In this document: positions 19,301-41,792 of the stretch, one piece after another
Numbering within the stretch: the first letter of the stretch is position 1
Layout: every line of letters begins with the position of its first letter
NCBI RefSeq assembly: GCF_028830055.1
Contig: NZ_CP101655.1
Span: 2,374,051 to 2,438,050 of the forward strand
DNA: 64,000 bases
DNA from: Pseudomonas serboccidentalis
Lineage (GTDB): Bacteria; Pseudomonadota; Gammaproteobacteria; Pseudomonadales; Pseudomonadaceae
Direction of reading: 5' to 3'
The notes under the pieces: generated by a model
The model's database searches: none
Seen by the model: the letters and a program-made list of their open reading frames with translations, nothing else
What the model was told of the DNA's origin: nothing
Made by a program: the position numbers and the translations under genes

Positions 19301-22300
19301 TGCCGAGTCTCAGGCGTCGTTGCTGGCGGTCAGCCAAACGGCAGCGGTGGCGTTGCAGGACTCGCGTCTGGCCCATCAACAGATCGCCGCCCGCGCGGCG
19401 GCCGCGCCCGATGCACTGGCGCTGCGGGTCGACGGCCAGAGCCTGAGCTACGGCCAGCTCAACACTCAGGCCAACCGCCTGGCCCATCGCTTGATCGCCC
19501 ACGGTGCCGGCCCGGGCACTCGGGTGGGGCTGGCGCTCAACCGTGGCCCGCAACTGATCGTCAGCGTGCTGGCGGTGCTCAAGAGCGGCGCCGCGTATGT
19601 GCCGCTGGACCCTAAATACCCGGCCGAGCGTCTGCGCTACATGATCGCCGACAGCCGCCTCGATGTGCTGCTGTGCGAGGCCGGTCTGCTGCAGGATCTG
19701 CCGGTGCCGGTGCCGGCGGTGGTGCGCCTGGTGCTGGATGACAGCGAAGGTTTTGCCGAGAACGACCCGCTGATTCAGGCTGACGCGCAGGATCTGGCCT
19801 ATGTGATTTACACCTCCGGCTCCACCGGGCAACCGAAAGGCGTGGCGATTGCCCAGGGCGCGCTGCGCGAGTTCTGCCAGAGCGCTGCTGCGTATTCGCG
19901 GCTGTCGCCGGCGGACCGCGTGCTGCAGTTCGCCACGTTCAGTTTCGATGGTTTCGTTGAGCAGTGTTTCCCGGCGCTGTGCGTCGGCGCCGCGCTGATC
20001 ATGCGTGGCGACGAGCTGTGGGATGCCGGGCGTCTGGCCGCTGAAATCGTGCGTCATGGCGTCACCGTCGCCGACTTGCCGGCCGCCTACTGGTACCTGC
20101 TGGCCCGTGAATGCGCGAGCGGCGCGATCAATACACTGGGCGAGTTGCGTCAGGTGCATGTCGGTGGTGAGGCCATGTCCGTCGAGGGCTTGCGCCTCTG
20201 GCATCAGGCCGGCCAGGGCCATGTGCGCTTGCTCAACACCTACGGTCCGACCGAGGCCACCGTGGTCTCCAGCGTGCAGGATTGCCGTCTGGACGACGCC
20301 AGCGACAGCTTCGGTGTGCCGATCGGCCGCGCCATCCCCGGACGTGCCCTGTATGTGCTGGACAGCGCCGGGCAATTGCTGCCGGCCGGCGGCATCGGCG
20401 AGCTGTGCATCGGCGCGCCGGCCTGTCTGGCGCAAAGCTATTTCGACCGCCCGGCGCTGACCGCCGAACGCTTCCTGCCGGACCCGTTTGCCGTGGAGCC
20501 CGGCGCCCGTCTGTACCGCAGCGGCGACCTGGCGCGCTACAACGCCAACGCCGATCTGGAATATGTCGGGCGTATCGACCACCAAGTGAAGATTCGTGGC
20601 TTGCGCATCGAAATGGGTGAGATCGAGGCCTGCCTGCAAGCGCGTGCCGAGGTGCGCGATGCCGCGGTTATCGCTCAGGACGGTACGCAACTGGTGGCGT
20701 ATGTCGTGGCCAACGGCGTGCCGAGCGATGAGGCGCAGTACCGACAAGCCCTCGACGCCGCAATGCGCCAGTCGTTGCCGGATTACATGGTGCCGAGTCA
20801 CCTGGTGTTGATGGCCGCGTTGCCGCTCAACAACAACGGCAAACTCGATCGCAGCGCCTTGCCACGGGTTGCCGCTGGCGCTGGTCAGCGCGAGTTCGTG
20901 GCCCCGGCGCCAGGGCTGGAAATGCAGCTGGCGCAGATCTGGCAAGCGGTGCTGCAAGTCGAGCGCGTGGGGCGCGAGGACAACTTCTTCGAGCTGGGCG
21001 GCCATTCGCTGCTGGTGCTGCAAGTGATCTCGCGGGTGCGTCAGCAACTGCAACTGGAGTTGCCGGTCAGCAGCCTGTTTTCGGCGGCCACGCTGGCTGA
21101 ATTTGCCGAGCGCGCCGCGTCGGCCAGCGGCAGCGCGCAACCGCTGTTGCAGGCCAGCGAGCAGCCGGCGCTGTTGTCTTACGCCCAGCAGCGGCAGTGG
21201 ATTGTCTGGCAGTTGGATCCGCAGAGCCCGGCGTACAACATTCCTGCGGCGTTGCGCCTCAAGGGCCGTCTGGATCAGGCGGCCCTGCGGCTGGCGTTCG
21301 AGCAATTGCAGGCGCGTCACGCCACCTTGCGCACCACCTTCGAACAGGACGGGCAGCAGGCGCGGCCATGTGTACATGCGCAGTTGCCGCTGCAACTTGA
21401 TCAGCGTCAGATCGATGCAGCGTCTCTCGATGCCGCCATCTCCGCGCAAATCGCCCGTCCGTTCGATCTGCGCAACGGCCCGCTGTGGCGCATGTTGCTG
21501 CTGCAGCTTGGCACCGAGGAACATGTGCTGGTGCTGACGGTGCATCACATCGCCGCCGATGGCTGGTCGATGCAGATCATGGTCGATGAATTCAGTGCGC
21601 TGTATCAGGCCGCTGTCGAAGGGCGTGCCGCCGACCTCAAACAGTTGCCGGTGAGCTACAGCGATTACGCCCGCTGGCAGCGCGAGTGGCTGGAGGCGGG
21701 CGAGGGCGAACGCCAGCTCGGTCATTGGCGCGAGCGCCTGGCCGGCAGCCAGACACCGCTGGAATTGCCAAGTGAGCTGAGCCGTCCGGCGCGCCGCAGC
21801 GAGCGTGGCGCCAGCCTGCTGCTGAACGTCGATGCGCCGTTGCTGGCGGCGCTGCGCGAATGTGCGCAGGCGCAGCAAGTGACGTTGTTCATGCTGTTGC
21901 TGGCGAGCCTGCAGACCTTGTTGCACCGCCAGAGCGGGCAAGCGTCGATCAATGTCGGTGTGCCGAGCGCAGGGCGTTCGCGCCTGGAAACCGAAGGCCT
22001 GATCGGCTTCTTCATCAACACTCAGGTGCTGCGTGCCGAGATCGACGCTCAGCAATCCTTCAGCAGCCTGCTGCAACAGATCAAGCATGTGGCGTTGCAG
22101 GCGCAGGCCAATCAAGACCTGCCGTTCGAGCAACTGGTCGATGCCTTGCAACCGGATCGCAGCCTCAATCACAGCCCGTTGTTCCAGGTGCTGTTCAACC
22201 ATCAGCAGCAACTGGGCGCCAGCGTCGAGCGCACGGTCGGTGACTTGCAGGTCGAGCGTTTGCACTGGCAGCAGACCACCACACAGTTCGATCTGGTCCT

Positions 22301-24358
22301 CGACACGCAGGAGCAGGGCGACACGCTGGACGCGAGCCTGACCTATGCCACCGACGTGTATGACCCGGCCTCGATGCAGCGCTTCGCCGAGCAGTGGCTG
22401 AACCTGCTGCGCGCGGTGGCGGCGGATCCGCAGCAGCGGGTGGCCGAGCTGCCATTGCTGGCAAGCGCTCAGCGTCAGGCATTGATCGCTGACTGGAACC
22501 CGCTGTTCGAACAGCAACCGCCGTCGCCGACCTTGCACCAGTTGTTCGAAGCCCAGGTCGCGCTGCGTCCGCAGGCGATTGCGCTGGTCTATGAAGGCGA
22601 ACACCTGAGTTATGCCGCGCTGAATGCCCAGGCCAATCGTCTGGCGCGCAAGCTGCGCGAGCAGGGCGTCGGCCCGGAAGTACGGGTCGGCATCGCCACC
22701 GAGCGTGCGCTGGCGCTGGTGGTCGGTGTGCTGGCGATTCTCAAGGCCGGCGGTGCCTACGTACCGCTCGATCCGCAATACCCGGCGGAGCGTCTGAGCT
22801 ACATGATCGAAGACAGCGGCATCGCCCTGCTGCTGACTCAGCAACCTCTGCTCGAAGGCTTGCCGGCGCGTGATGAGGTGCAGGTTCTGTGCCTCGACAC
22901 GCTGGCACTGGACGGCTACAGCGCGGACGATCTGCCCGGACTGAGCCGCCCGGACAACCTCGCCTATGTGATCTACACCTCGGGCTCTACCGGCCGGCCG
23001 AAAGGCGCATTGCTCAGCCATGCCAACGTCGGGCGCCTGTTAAGCGCAACCGCCTGTGAATTCAACTTCGGCGCGGACGATGTCTGGACCCTGTTCCATT
23101 CCTGTGCGTTCGACTTCTCGGTGTGGGAGCTGTTCGGTGCGCTGTGCACCGGCGGGCGTCTGGTGATCGTGCCGTATTACATCAGCCGTGAGCCGCAGGC
23201 GTTCCATCGCCTGCTGTGCGACGAAGGCGTGACGGTGTTGAACCAGACGCCGACCGCGTTCCGGCAACTGCTGCCGATCGCCTGCGCCAGCCCGCGCAAC
23301 CTGGCCCTGCGCCAGGTGATTTTTGGTGGCGAAGCGCTGGAAGTGGCGAGCCTGCGACCGTGGTTCGAACGCTTCGGCGATCAACAGCCGACGCTGGTGA
23401 ACATGTACGGCATCACCGAAACCACGGTGCACGTGACCTATCGCGCGATCCGTCGGGCCGACCTCAACGGCAAGGCGCAGAGCCCGATCGGCCTGCCGAT
23501 TCGCGACCTGCGCTGGTACTTGCTCGACAGTCAGTTGCAACCGGTGCCAGAGGGTGTGGCCGGTGAGTTGTATATCGCCGGCGCCGGTCTGGCGCGCGGT
23601 TACCACGGGCGCTTCGACCTGAGCGCCGAGCGATTTGTGCCGAACCCGTTCGGCAGCGGCGAGCGCCTGTATCGCAGCGGCGACCTGGCGCGCCAGCGAC
23701 ACGACGGCAGCATCGATTACCTCGGGCGGATCGACCAGCAAGTGAAGATCCGTGGCTTCCGCATCGAGCTGGGGGAAATCGAGGCGGCGCTGCTCGCGCA
23801 ACCCGGCGTGCGCCACGCGGTATTGAGCGTACACGGCGACGAGGGTGGGCCGCAGTTGTGCGCCTACGTGGTGGCCGAGCACACCCCGGCCGACCCGATC
23901 GCCTGGCGCGACAACCTGCGCGCGGCACTCAAGGTCGATCTGCCGGACTACATGGTGCCGAGCCACTGGCTGCTGCTCGATGCCTTGCCGCTGACCAACA
24001 ACGGCAAGCTCGACCGCAAGGCCTTGCCGCGGCCCGATGCCCAGGCCTTGCAGCGCCCTTATGAAGCCCCCGAAGGCGAACTCGAACGGCAACTGGCGGC
24101 GATCTGGGCCGACGTGCTGGGCGTGGCGCAAGTCGGGCGGCGCGACAACTTCTTTGAATTGGGCGGGCACTCGCTGCTCGCCGCGCAGGCCAGCGCCCGT
24201 GTGGCGCTGGAACTGGGCATCGAGCTGGCGCTGCGTGCGCTGTTCGAATCCAGCGACCTTCAGGCTTATGCCGCCCTGGCCGGGCAACTCGCCCCGACTG
24301 ACAACGATGCACGTCTGGATGCGCTTGAGTCGCTTCTCGACGAGATGGAGATCAACTG

Positions 24359-24359
<1 letters not shown>
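13353..24359 (+). CDS. Pyoverdine peptide synthetase, three modules (predicted D-Ala-Lys-Thr)
   Basis: The 3668-residue NRPS is C-A-T-E / C-A-T / C-A-T. Landmarks: C1 HHIVSDGW (182); A1 core YTSGSTGKPKG (662); T1 with Ser1053 in LGGDS; epimerase HHLVIDG (1229); C2 HHILMDGW (1689) with the DCL-type opening LYPLSPMQQG; A2 core (2153); T2 Ser2552 (LGGHS); C3 HHIAADGW (2731); A3 core (3208); T3 Ser3607. Hand-read specificity codes: A1 DLWNNALTYK, close to Ala codes and followed by an epimerase; A2 DGEDHGTVVK, of the FDGxxE subfamily, best fitting Lys; A3 DFWNIGMVHK, the canonical Thr code. The first C domain is of L-accepting type, consistent with taking the chain from PvdL. Its stop codon overlaps the next NRPS start (TGATG). 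Confidence 0.93.
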
Positions 24360-36121
<11,762 letters not shown>

Positions 36122-36180
36122 TCACTGCCGGGCAGCCAACGCTGCCCGGTCATTCACCTGTTTTTGGAAGGATGTAAACG

Positions 36181-37137
36181 ATGGCGGTACTGCCAGAGCT
36201 GCAAGCATTTCTCGAACTCGCCGAGTTCGGCCGACTGACCGGCAAAAGCCGTGCGATGCACGAGCAGACCCCGCAACAGGCGCGCATCGATTTCGAAGCG
36301 GCTTCGGGGTTTCTCGATGTTCCGCTGGACCACGTTGCCTGCGAAGATTTCACCATCGCCGCCCGCGATGGTCACCGTCTGGCGGCACGCCTGTACCGCG
36401 CCGGGCAGGCCACTGACGGCCTGCAATCGGTGATGCTGTATTTTCACGGTGGCGGCTACGTGGTCGGCAGCCTCGATTCTCACGATGCACTGTGCCGGCG
36501 CCTGGCGGCGCAGGGTGGTTTCTCCCTGTTGACGGTGGACTATCGCCTGGCGCCGGAATGGCGTTTCCCGACCCCGGTAGAAGATGCCTGCGATGCCGGC
36601 AACTGGCTGGTGCGCGAAGGCGCAGGTCTGGGCCTGGACGCCGCGCGCACGGTGCTGGCCGGTGACAGCGTCGGTGCGACGCTGGCCACCGTGTTGGCGT
36701 TGATCGCGGTGCGCGAACCCGAGGAACTGAAGCTGCTGCCCAAGGCGCAGGTTCTGGTCTACCCGGTAACAGACGCCACCTGCCATCGCGCTTCGCATCG
36801 TGATTTTGCCGAAGGCTATCTGCTGGAGACCCCGACGCTGGACTGGTTCTACGCGCATTACGCACGCACCCCGGAAGATCTGGCCGACTGGCGCTGCTCG
36901 CCGTTGCTGGCGCAGGATCTGTCCGGTGTCGCCCCGGCGCTGGTGTACCTCGCCGGGTATGACCCGCTGCATGACGAAGGCCTGGCCTACGCCGAGCGCC
37001 TGCGCGCGGCCGGCAATGACCTGACCCTGCTCGAACAACCGGGCATGACCCACGACTTCCTGCGCATGGCCGGGCTGCTGGGTGAGGTCGAGGCGATCCA
37101 TAACGAGGTGGCGCAGTGGGTACGCTCACACATCTGA
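36181..37137 (+). CDS. Alpha/beta hydrolase of the hormone-sensitive lipase type
   Basis: The 318-residue esterase-like protein has the oxyanion motif HGGGYVVGS (89-97) and the nucleophile elbow GDSVGA (161-166, Ser163). The acid is probably in YLAGYDPLHDEG (near 258-269) and the catalytic His in MTHDFLRM near 287. There is no signal peptide, so it is cytoplasmic. It begins 59 bases after the terminal NRPS stop, is followed by a strong terminator, and is therefore the last gene of the synthetase operon. Its substrate is unknown; hydrolysis of an ester or acyl group on a pyoverdine precursor is inference from position only. AAGGA lies about eight bases upstream of ATG 36181. Confidence 0.85.
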   Translation: MAVLPELQAFLELAEFGRLTGKSRAMHEQTPQQARIDFEAASGFLDVPLDHVACEDFTIAARDGHRLAARLYRAGQATDGLQSVMLYFHGGGYVVGSLDSHDALCRRLAAQGGFSLLTVDYRLAPEWRFPTPVEDACDAGNWLVREGAGLGLDAARTVLAGDSVGATLATVLALIAVREPEELKLLPKAQVLVYPVTDATCHRASHRDFAEGYLLETPTLDWFYAHYARTPEDLADWRCSPLLAQDLSGVAPALVYLAGYDPLHDEGLAYAERLRAAGNDLTLLEQPGMTHDFLRMAGLLGEVEAIHNEVAQWVRSHI

Positions 37138-37153
37138 CCTGATCTGATCCGGG

Positions 37154-37192
37154 AACCGCCCTTGCCGAGCCGGCAATGGCGGTTTTTTTTGC
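37154..37192 (+). terminator. Rho-independent terminator of the NRPS operon
   Basis: AACCGCCCTTGCC (37154-37166) pairs with GGCAATGGCGGTT (37172-37184) with one mismatch, followed by a run of T. It lies 17 bases after the hydrolase stop. Confidence 0.9.
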
Positions 37193-37224
37193 CCGGCAGA
37201 AAGTCCACGAGACCCACGACGGGG

Positions 37225-37258
37225 CAAAAAAAATGCCCGCCTCTTTCGAGACGGGCAT
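37225..37258 (-). terminator. Rho-independent terminator of fpvA
   Basis: Read leftward, ATGCCCG and CGGGCAT enclose a short loop and are followed by eight T. It begins about 20 bases after the fpvA stop codon. Confidence 0.9.
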
Positions 37259-37276
37259 GGGTGTTTCCGGGGTGAA

Positions 37277-39742
37277 TCAGAAGTTGTACTTGGCGGTGAG
37301 TTGCAGGTTGCGTGGCTCGCCGTAGAACGTGGTGTCGAAGTTGCCCAGGCCCGTCAGGTACTTCTTGTCGAAGACGTTGTTGGCGTTGACGGTGAAGCTC
37401 AGGTGCTCGTCGTATTCGTACTTGGTCATCAGGTCCACCAGCGAGTAGCCTCCTTGCTTGATGCGCGTGTAGTCGCCGGCCGGTGCGCTGTAGATCTTGC
37501 CGTAGAACGCGCTCTGCCAGCTCACGCCGCCACCGACGGTGACCTTGTTCAGCACACCCGGCAGGCGGTAAGTGGTGAACGTGCGGAACACGTGCTCGGG
37601 TTTGGTGGTTGACAGCGGGTAGCCGTAGATCCGTTGTTCGTCCTGGTCACGGGTACGGGCGTAGGTGTAGCCGGCCGAGAGGTTCCAGCCTTCTTGCAGT
37701 TCACCGGCCAGTTCCAGTTCGACACCGTTGGTGGTGGCGCCGTCGATGGCTTTGTAGATGCCTTCGTTGGTCACCGGGTTGGTGCCGATCGATTCGGCGA
37801 CGTTGTCCTGCTCGATGCGGAAGAACGCCAGGCTGGCGTTGAGTCGGCCATCGAAGTAGGCGGCCTTCAGACCGGTTTCGTAGGCGTTGCCTTCGACCGG
37901 GGCGAGGGTCTTGCCGTCGGTATCCTTGTAGATCTGCGGCTGGTAGATGTTGGTGTAGCTGCCGTACAGCGAGTAGGTGTCGTTGAGGTCATAGACCACA
38001 CCGGCGTAAGGCGTGACGACGCCGTGTTCCTTGTAGCTGGCATGCGTGTCGGACATGCCGGTGCCGGCGTTATAGGAGTAGTCCTCGTTGTATTTGAAGG
38101 TGCTCAGACGGCTGCCGAGGATCACCGATAGGTCGTCGGTCGGGCGCAGGCGCGTGGCGAGGTAGATACCGTTCTGGCTCTGGGTGCGCTCGTATTTGCC
38201 GTTCTTCGGGAAATCCTGTTTCGGCAGATGGCTGTTCCAGTCATAGATGCTGCCCGGCACCTGGCTGAAGGCGCTGGTGTCGAACGTCGCACCGGTCTGG
38301 CGCGAGTGCGAGGCCATGAAACCGGCCACCAGTTCATGCTCGCGCCCGCCCAGGGTGAACGGGCCGGAGAGGTTGATGTCCGCCGAATCCTGCACGCGGT
38401 GACCTTCCCAGCGACCCCAGTAGAGGAACATGCCTTCGCCGGTGGCGCGATCCGGGTTGCCGCCGCTGGCCGAGGCCAGTTGGGTGTCGTGGTCGCTGAT
38501 TTTCTCGTTGAGGCTGACTTTGAGTTTCCAGTCGTTGGCCAGGGCCTGCTCCAGCGCGGTGAAGTAGGTCACGGAGTCGAAGTCGCGACGGCTCCAGTCG
38601 GCGCCCGGGTTGAAGCTGCGCGGGAAGTCGGTACGCCCGCCGTCGGCGAAGTACACCGGGTTGCCGGTCCAGGACGAACCACGCGGGGTCACGCTCTGTC
38701 TGTCGATGCCGAAGGTCAGCAGGGTGTCTTCGCTGAGGTCGGCTTCGAGGATGCCGTAGTACACATCCTTTTTCTGCGTGTAGTGATCGATGTAGGAGTT
38801 CTTGTCCTGATAGGCGCCGACGAAACGCCCGCGCACCGAACCGCTGTCATTGAGCGGGCCGGAGATATCGCCTTCGGTGCGGTAGTTGTCCCACGAGCCG
38901 GCCGTGCCGGTGATCGACGCCTTGAATTCCTTGGTCGGCTTTTTGCGCACCAGGTTGACGGTGGCCGACGGGTCGCCCGAGCCGGTCATCAGGCCCGTGG
39001 CGCCCTTGATGATTTCGACGCGGTCGTAGGTGGCCATGTCGACATGGGTCGCCCCCTCGTCGTACACGCCGTCGTAGACGTTGTTGACGCCGTCGTACTG
39101 GAAGTTGGTGATGGCAAACCCGCGAGTCGAGTACTCGGTGCGGTCGCTGTCATATTGCTGCACGGAAATGCCGGGAGTGTTGCGCAACACGTCGCCAATG
39201 TTCTTTTCGCCACGGTCGTCCATCTGTTGACGGGTGACTACGGTCACCGATTGCGGCGTTTCGCGAATGGTCAGCGGCAGCTTGGTGGCGGTGGTGGTGG
39301 CGCCGGTGGTGTAGGCGCCAGTGTCTTCAGTGGTCAGGCCCAGCGTCTGACCGGAAATGGTGGTCGCGCCCAGTTGCAGGGTCGAACCCGCGCCACCGGA
39401 TACCAGCGTCACGCTGCTGCCATTGATCTGGAAGGAAATTCCGCTGTCCTTGAGCATCGCGGCCAGAGCGTCGGACGGCTCCAGCGAACCGGACACTGCG
39501 CGGGATTTGATCCCGGCCACCTGGTCCGGGCTGTAGAGGATCTGCAGGTTGGTCTGCAGGCCCAGTTCGGTCAGCGCGCTGGACAGCGGCTGCACCGCAA
39601 TATTGACCTTGACCGGTGCCGCGTTGGCCATCGAGCTCCCCAGCAAGGTGGCGGTCAGCAGCACACGGGTCAGCAGGGTTGTATGCAAATTCGGGCGCTG
39701 TACGGCCAGCGCGAGAGGTGTGCGGCGTGGAAGAGGGTGCAT
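37277..39742 (-). CDS. fpvA: Ferripyoverdine TonB-dependent receptor
   Basis: The 821-residue outer-membrane receptor imports ferric pyoverdine. It has an N-terminal signal peptide ending ANAA near 43 and a secretin/TonB N-terminal (STN) signalling domain (about 45-120; VNIAVQPLSSALTELG, SGSLEPSDALAAML). A plug domain (about 150-270; IRETPQSVTVVTRQQMDD, DRVEIIKGATGLM) and a 22-strand barrel ending LQLTAKYNF complete it. The STN domain means it also signals to an anti-sigma factor (FpvR), which controls FpvI and PvdS. The fpvI gene lies about 12 kb away; fpvR is not seen here. ATG 39742 is chosen over an upstream in-frame start at 39841 because a signal peptide begins there. A Fur-like box lies 40 bases upstream. 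Confidence 0.93.
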   Translation of the reverse strand: MHPLPRRTPLALAVQRPNLHTTLLTRVLLTATLLGSSMANAAPVKVNIAVQPLSSALTELGLQTNLQILYSPDQVAGIKSRAVSGSLEPSDALAAMLKDSGISFQINGSSVTLVSGGAGSTLQLGATTISGQTLGLTTEDTGAYTTGATTTATKLPLTIRETPQSVTVVTRQQMDDRGEKNIGDVLRNTPGISVQQYDSDRTEYSTRGFAITNFQYDGVNNVYDGVYDEGATHVDMATYDRVEIIKGATGLMTGSGDPSATVNLVRKKPTKEFKASITGTAGSWDNYRTEGDISGPLNDSGSVRGRFVGAYQDKNSYIDHYTQKKDVYYGILEADLSEDTLLTFGIDRQSVTPRGSSWTGNPVYFADGGRTDFPRSFNPGADWSRRDFDSVTYFTALEQALANDWKLKVSLNEKISDHDTQLASASGGNPDRATGEGMFLYWGRWEGHRVQDSADINLSGPFTLGGREHELVAGFMASHSRQTGATFDTSAFSQVPGSIYDWNSHLPKQDFPKNGKYERTQSQNGIYLATRLRPTDDLSVILGSRLSTFKYNEDYSYNAGTGMSDTHASYKEHGVVTPYAGVVYDLNDTYSLYGSYTNIYQPQIYKDTDGKTLAPVEGNAYETGLKAAYFDGRLNASLAFFRIEQDNVAESIGTNPVTNEGIYKAIDGATTNGVELELAGELQEGWNLSAGYTYARTRDQDEQRIYGYPLSTTKPEHVFRTFTTYRLPGVLNKVTVGGGVSWQSAFYGKIYSAPAGDYTRIKQGGYSLVDLMTKYEYDEHLSFTVNANNVFDKKYLTGLGNFDTTFYGEPRNLQLTAKYNF

Positions 39743-39781
39743 GACTTGCCTGAGCTCCTGAACGTGTTGTGCAGAGTTTTT

Positions 39782-39800
39782 GTTAATAGGAATTATTATT
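39782..39800 (-). promoter_or_regulatory. Fur-like box before fpvA
   Basis: GTTAATAGGAATTATTATT matches the 19-base Fur consensus at about 13 positions. It lies 40-58 bases upstream of the fpvA start codon. I found no TAAAT-N16-CGT match on the fpvA strand here. Confidence 0.4.
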
Positions 39801-39925
39801 AAGACGGAGCGATGGCAAAAAACCGGAAACAAACCCGACAAATAAATCGCTTTCGGGTCGGTTCTGTGCGCTGAAACAGGGGGGGCGCCCTGCGGATCAA
39901 GCCGCGAAGGCGTACGGCGGGTGTA

Positions 39926-41575
39926 TCAGGCCGGGGTCAGTTCGCTGAGCACCCGGCCGCGCTCCATGCGCACCAGTTGATCGGCCACATCGAAATAGCG
40001 GTCGTCGTGGGAGATCACGATGATGGTTTTGCCCAGGCGCTTGAGGTCCGGCAACAGCTCGGTATAGAAGATGCGGCGGAAGGTCGGGTCCTGATCGGCC
40101 GCCCACTCGTCGAACACCAGCACCGGACGCTCCTCCAGCCAGGCATTGACCAGCGCCAGGCGCTTACGCTGGCCGGTGGACAGGTCGGTGGTGGTGAAAC
40201 TGCCGTCCTTGACGCTGACCTTGTGCGCGATCTCCAGCCGTTGCAGGTATTTGTTGGCGTCTGCCGGGATCTGCATGTCGCCCTGGACCACGTCATCGAA
40301 CAGGTAGTAGTCGGCAAAAATCGTCGTGAACAACTGGCGGTAGTCATCGCGATTGTGCGCATCGATACCCACGCCGTTGACGCGAATCTCGCCCTGTTGC
40401 GGGGTGTAGAGGCCCAGCAGCAATTTGATCAGGGTGGTTTTGCCGCAGCCGTTTTCGCCGACGATGAACGTGATGTCGCCCTGTTTGATCGTCAGGTTGA
40501 CCGGCCCCAGTTGAAACGGCGCAGCGCCGTCGACGGCCGGGAAGGCGTAACGCACGTCGGCCAGTTCCAGGCTGTGCACGGTCTTGTTGGTCTGGCTCTG
40601 ATCGCTGAGCAACAGGTGCGCTTCGGGCGTGGAGAATTGCTCGGACAGTTCAGCGATGCGGCGAAAGGCAATCTGCGCGCGGCTGACAATCGGCAGGGTG
40701 CTGATCAGATGTTCCAGCGGGCCTTTCATGTACAGCAGCACCAGGACGAAACCGCTCATGACGGTCTTGTCGGCGCTGGGCCAGAAGGTTTGCAGCGCCA
40801 GGGCCAGGCCGATGACCACGAAGAACAGCATCGAACCGAAGGTCTTGGCGATCACGAAGGTGTTGATCGAGCGCACCTGGGTGTTGCAGATGAATTCGGC
40901 GGTGGCCTTGATCCCCGACACGAACATGCGCTGACGGCGCGGGCGGTGAATGCGCAGTTCCTTGGCGCCCTCGGCAATCGCGTTGTAGTGCTTCTGCAAT
41001 TCGTCTTCGGCATCGCGCGCGGCCATGAAACCCTGCACGCCCTTGCTCTGGGCGTAGGCCTGGATCGCCGTGCCGATGAGGATCGCCGCGACCATGATCA
41101 GGAACATCGGCCACGACAGCAGCGCCAGGTAGCCCATGCACCCCAGGGTCACGGTGACGGAAATCGCCAGCGGTGCGAAAGCGAAGGCGAAGTCGCTGAT
41201 GGTGTCGACGTCGTGGGTCAGCACCGGGATCAGCCGATGGCTGCGGTAGCGCTCGATCTGTTCGATTGGCGCCGAGAGGACTTTCTCGCCCAGCTGTTTA
41301 CGCAGTTTGGCGATGATGTGCTGGCCGACGTAATTGGTGCCGATGTCCGAGCAGATCGAACTGGCCAGGGCCAGCAGGCACAGGCCGGCGAACAGTGCGA
41401 CCACGCCTTGGGTCAGGCCGCTTGGCGAATGCAGGGCGTTGTTGATGGTCGCCAGCAATACCGTGACGCTGAGGCCGCCGACCATGCCCAGAAAAATGGA
41501 CGCGGCAACGATGAGCCGAAACGGTTTCAACAGGGCGAACAGTTCGCCGATGGCGCCACGGGCAGGCTGGGTCAT
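39926..41575 (-). CDS. pvdE: Pyoverdine precursor ABC exporter
   Basis: The 549-residue fused ABC exporter half-transporter moves the acylated ferribactin precursor from cytoplasm to periplasm. Six membrane helices fill the N-terminal 300 residues. The nucleotide-binding domain follows, with Walker A GENGCGKTT near 375, signature LSTGQRKRLAL near 455, and Walker B VLVFDEWAADQDP near 478, then the switch His in VISHDDRY. Length and the DEWAADQDP signature match PvdE of the cyclic-peptide exporter family. An exact PvdS box lies 42 bases upstream. fpvA follows in the same direction after 183 bases, so partial read-through is possible. Confidence 0.95.
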   Translation of the reverse strand: MTQPARGAIGELFALLKPFRLIVAASIFLGMVGGLSVTVLLATINNALHSPSGLTQGVVALFAGLCLLALASSICSDIGTNYVGQHIIAKLRKQLGEKVLSAPIEQIERYRSHRLIPVLTHDVDTISDFAFAFAPLAISVTVTLGCMGYLALLSWPMFLIMVAAILIGTAIQAYAQSKGVQGFMAARDAEDELQKHYNAIAEGAKELRIHRPRRQRMFVSGIKATAEFICNTQVRSINTFVIAKTFGSMLFFVVIGLALALQTFWPSADKTVMSGFVLVLLYMKGPLEHLISTLPIVSRAQIAFRRIAELSEQFSTPEAHLLLSDQSQTNKTVHSLELADVRYAFPAVDGAAPFQLGPVNLTIKQGDITFIVGENGCGKTTLIKLLLGLYTPQQGEIRVNGVGIDAHNRDDYRQLFTTIFADYYLFDDVVQGDMQIPADANKYLQRLEIAHKVSVKDGSFTTTDLSTGQRKRLALVNAWLEERPVLVFDEWAADQDPTFRRIFYTELLPDLKRLGKTIIVISHDDRYFDVADQLVRMERGRVLSELTPA

Positions 41576-41616
41576 GGAAGACAGTTCCTTGGGTATAAAG
41601 GCAGATACCCAGTAGA

Positions 41617-41640
41617 ACGTCTGGCGGCCGGCTTAATTTA
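41617..41640 (-). promoter_or_regulatory. PvdS iron-starvation box (pvdE)
   Basis: On the minus strand: GC-TAAAT (41640-41636), 16 bases, CGT (41619-41617). Exact match to the TAAAT-N16-CGT consensus, 42 bases before the pvdE start. Confidence 0.85.
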
Positions 41641-41676
41641 GCCGGGTGCCGACTGGCGGCGACCCGGTAAAAACCT

Positions 41677-41763
41677 GTGTGCGAGCTTGCTCGCGAAAGC
41701 GTTGGGTCAGTCGACAGTGTTGGTGACTGACAGGCCGTATTCGCGAGCAAGCTCGCTCCCACA
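41677..41763. repeat. REP inverted repeat pair
   Basis: TGTGTGCGAGCTTGCTCGCG (from 41677) and TATTCGCGAGCAAGCTCGCT (from 41739) are near complements, separated by about 37 bases. The element lies between the start of pvdE and the end of pvdO and may terminate the pvdMNO transcript. Confidence 0.85.
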
Positions 41764-41792
41764 GGGGGATGTCGGTGTTTGAAAAAATTGCC

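Noticed and set aside
39743..39925. A PvdS/FpvI-type TAAAT-N16-CGT box before fpvA.
   Set aside because: No match on the fpvA strand at either allowed spacing; only a Fur-like sequence was found.
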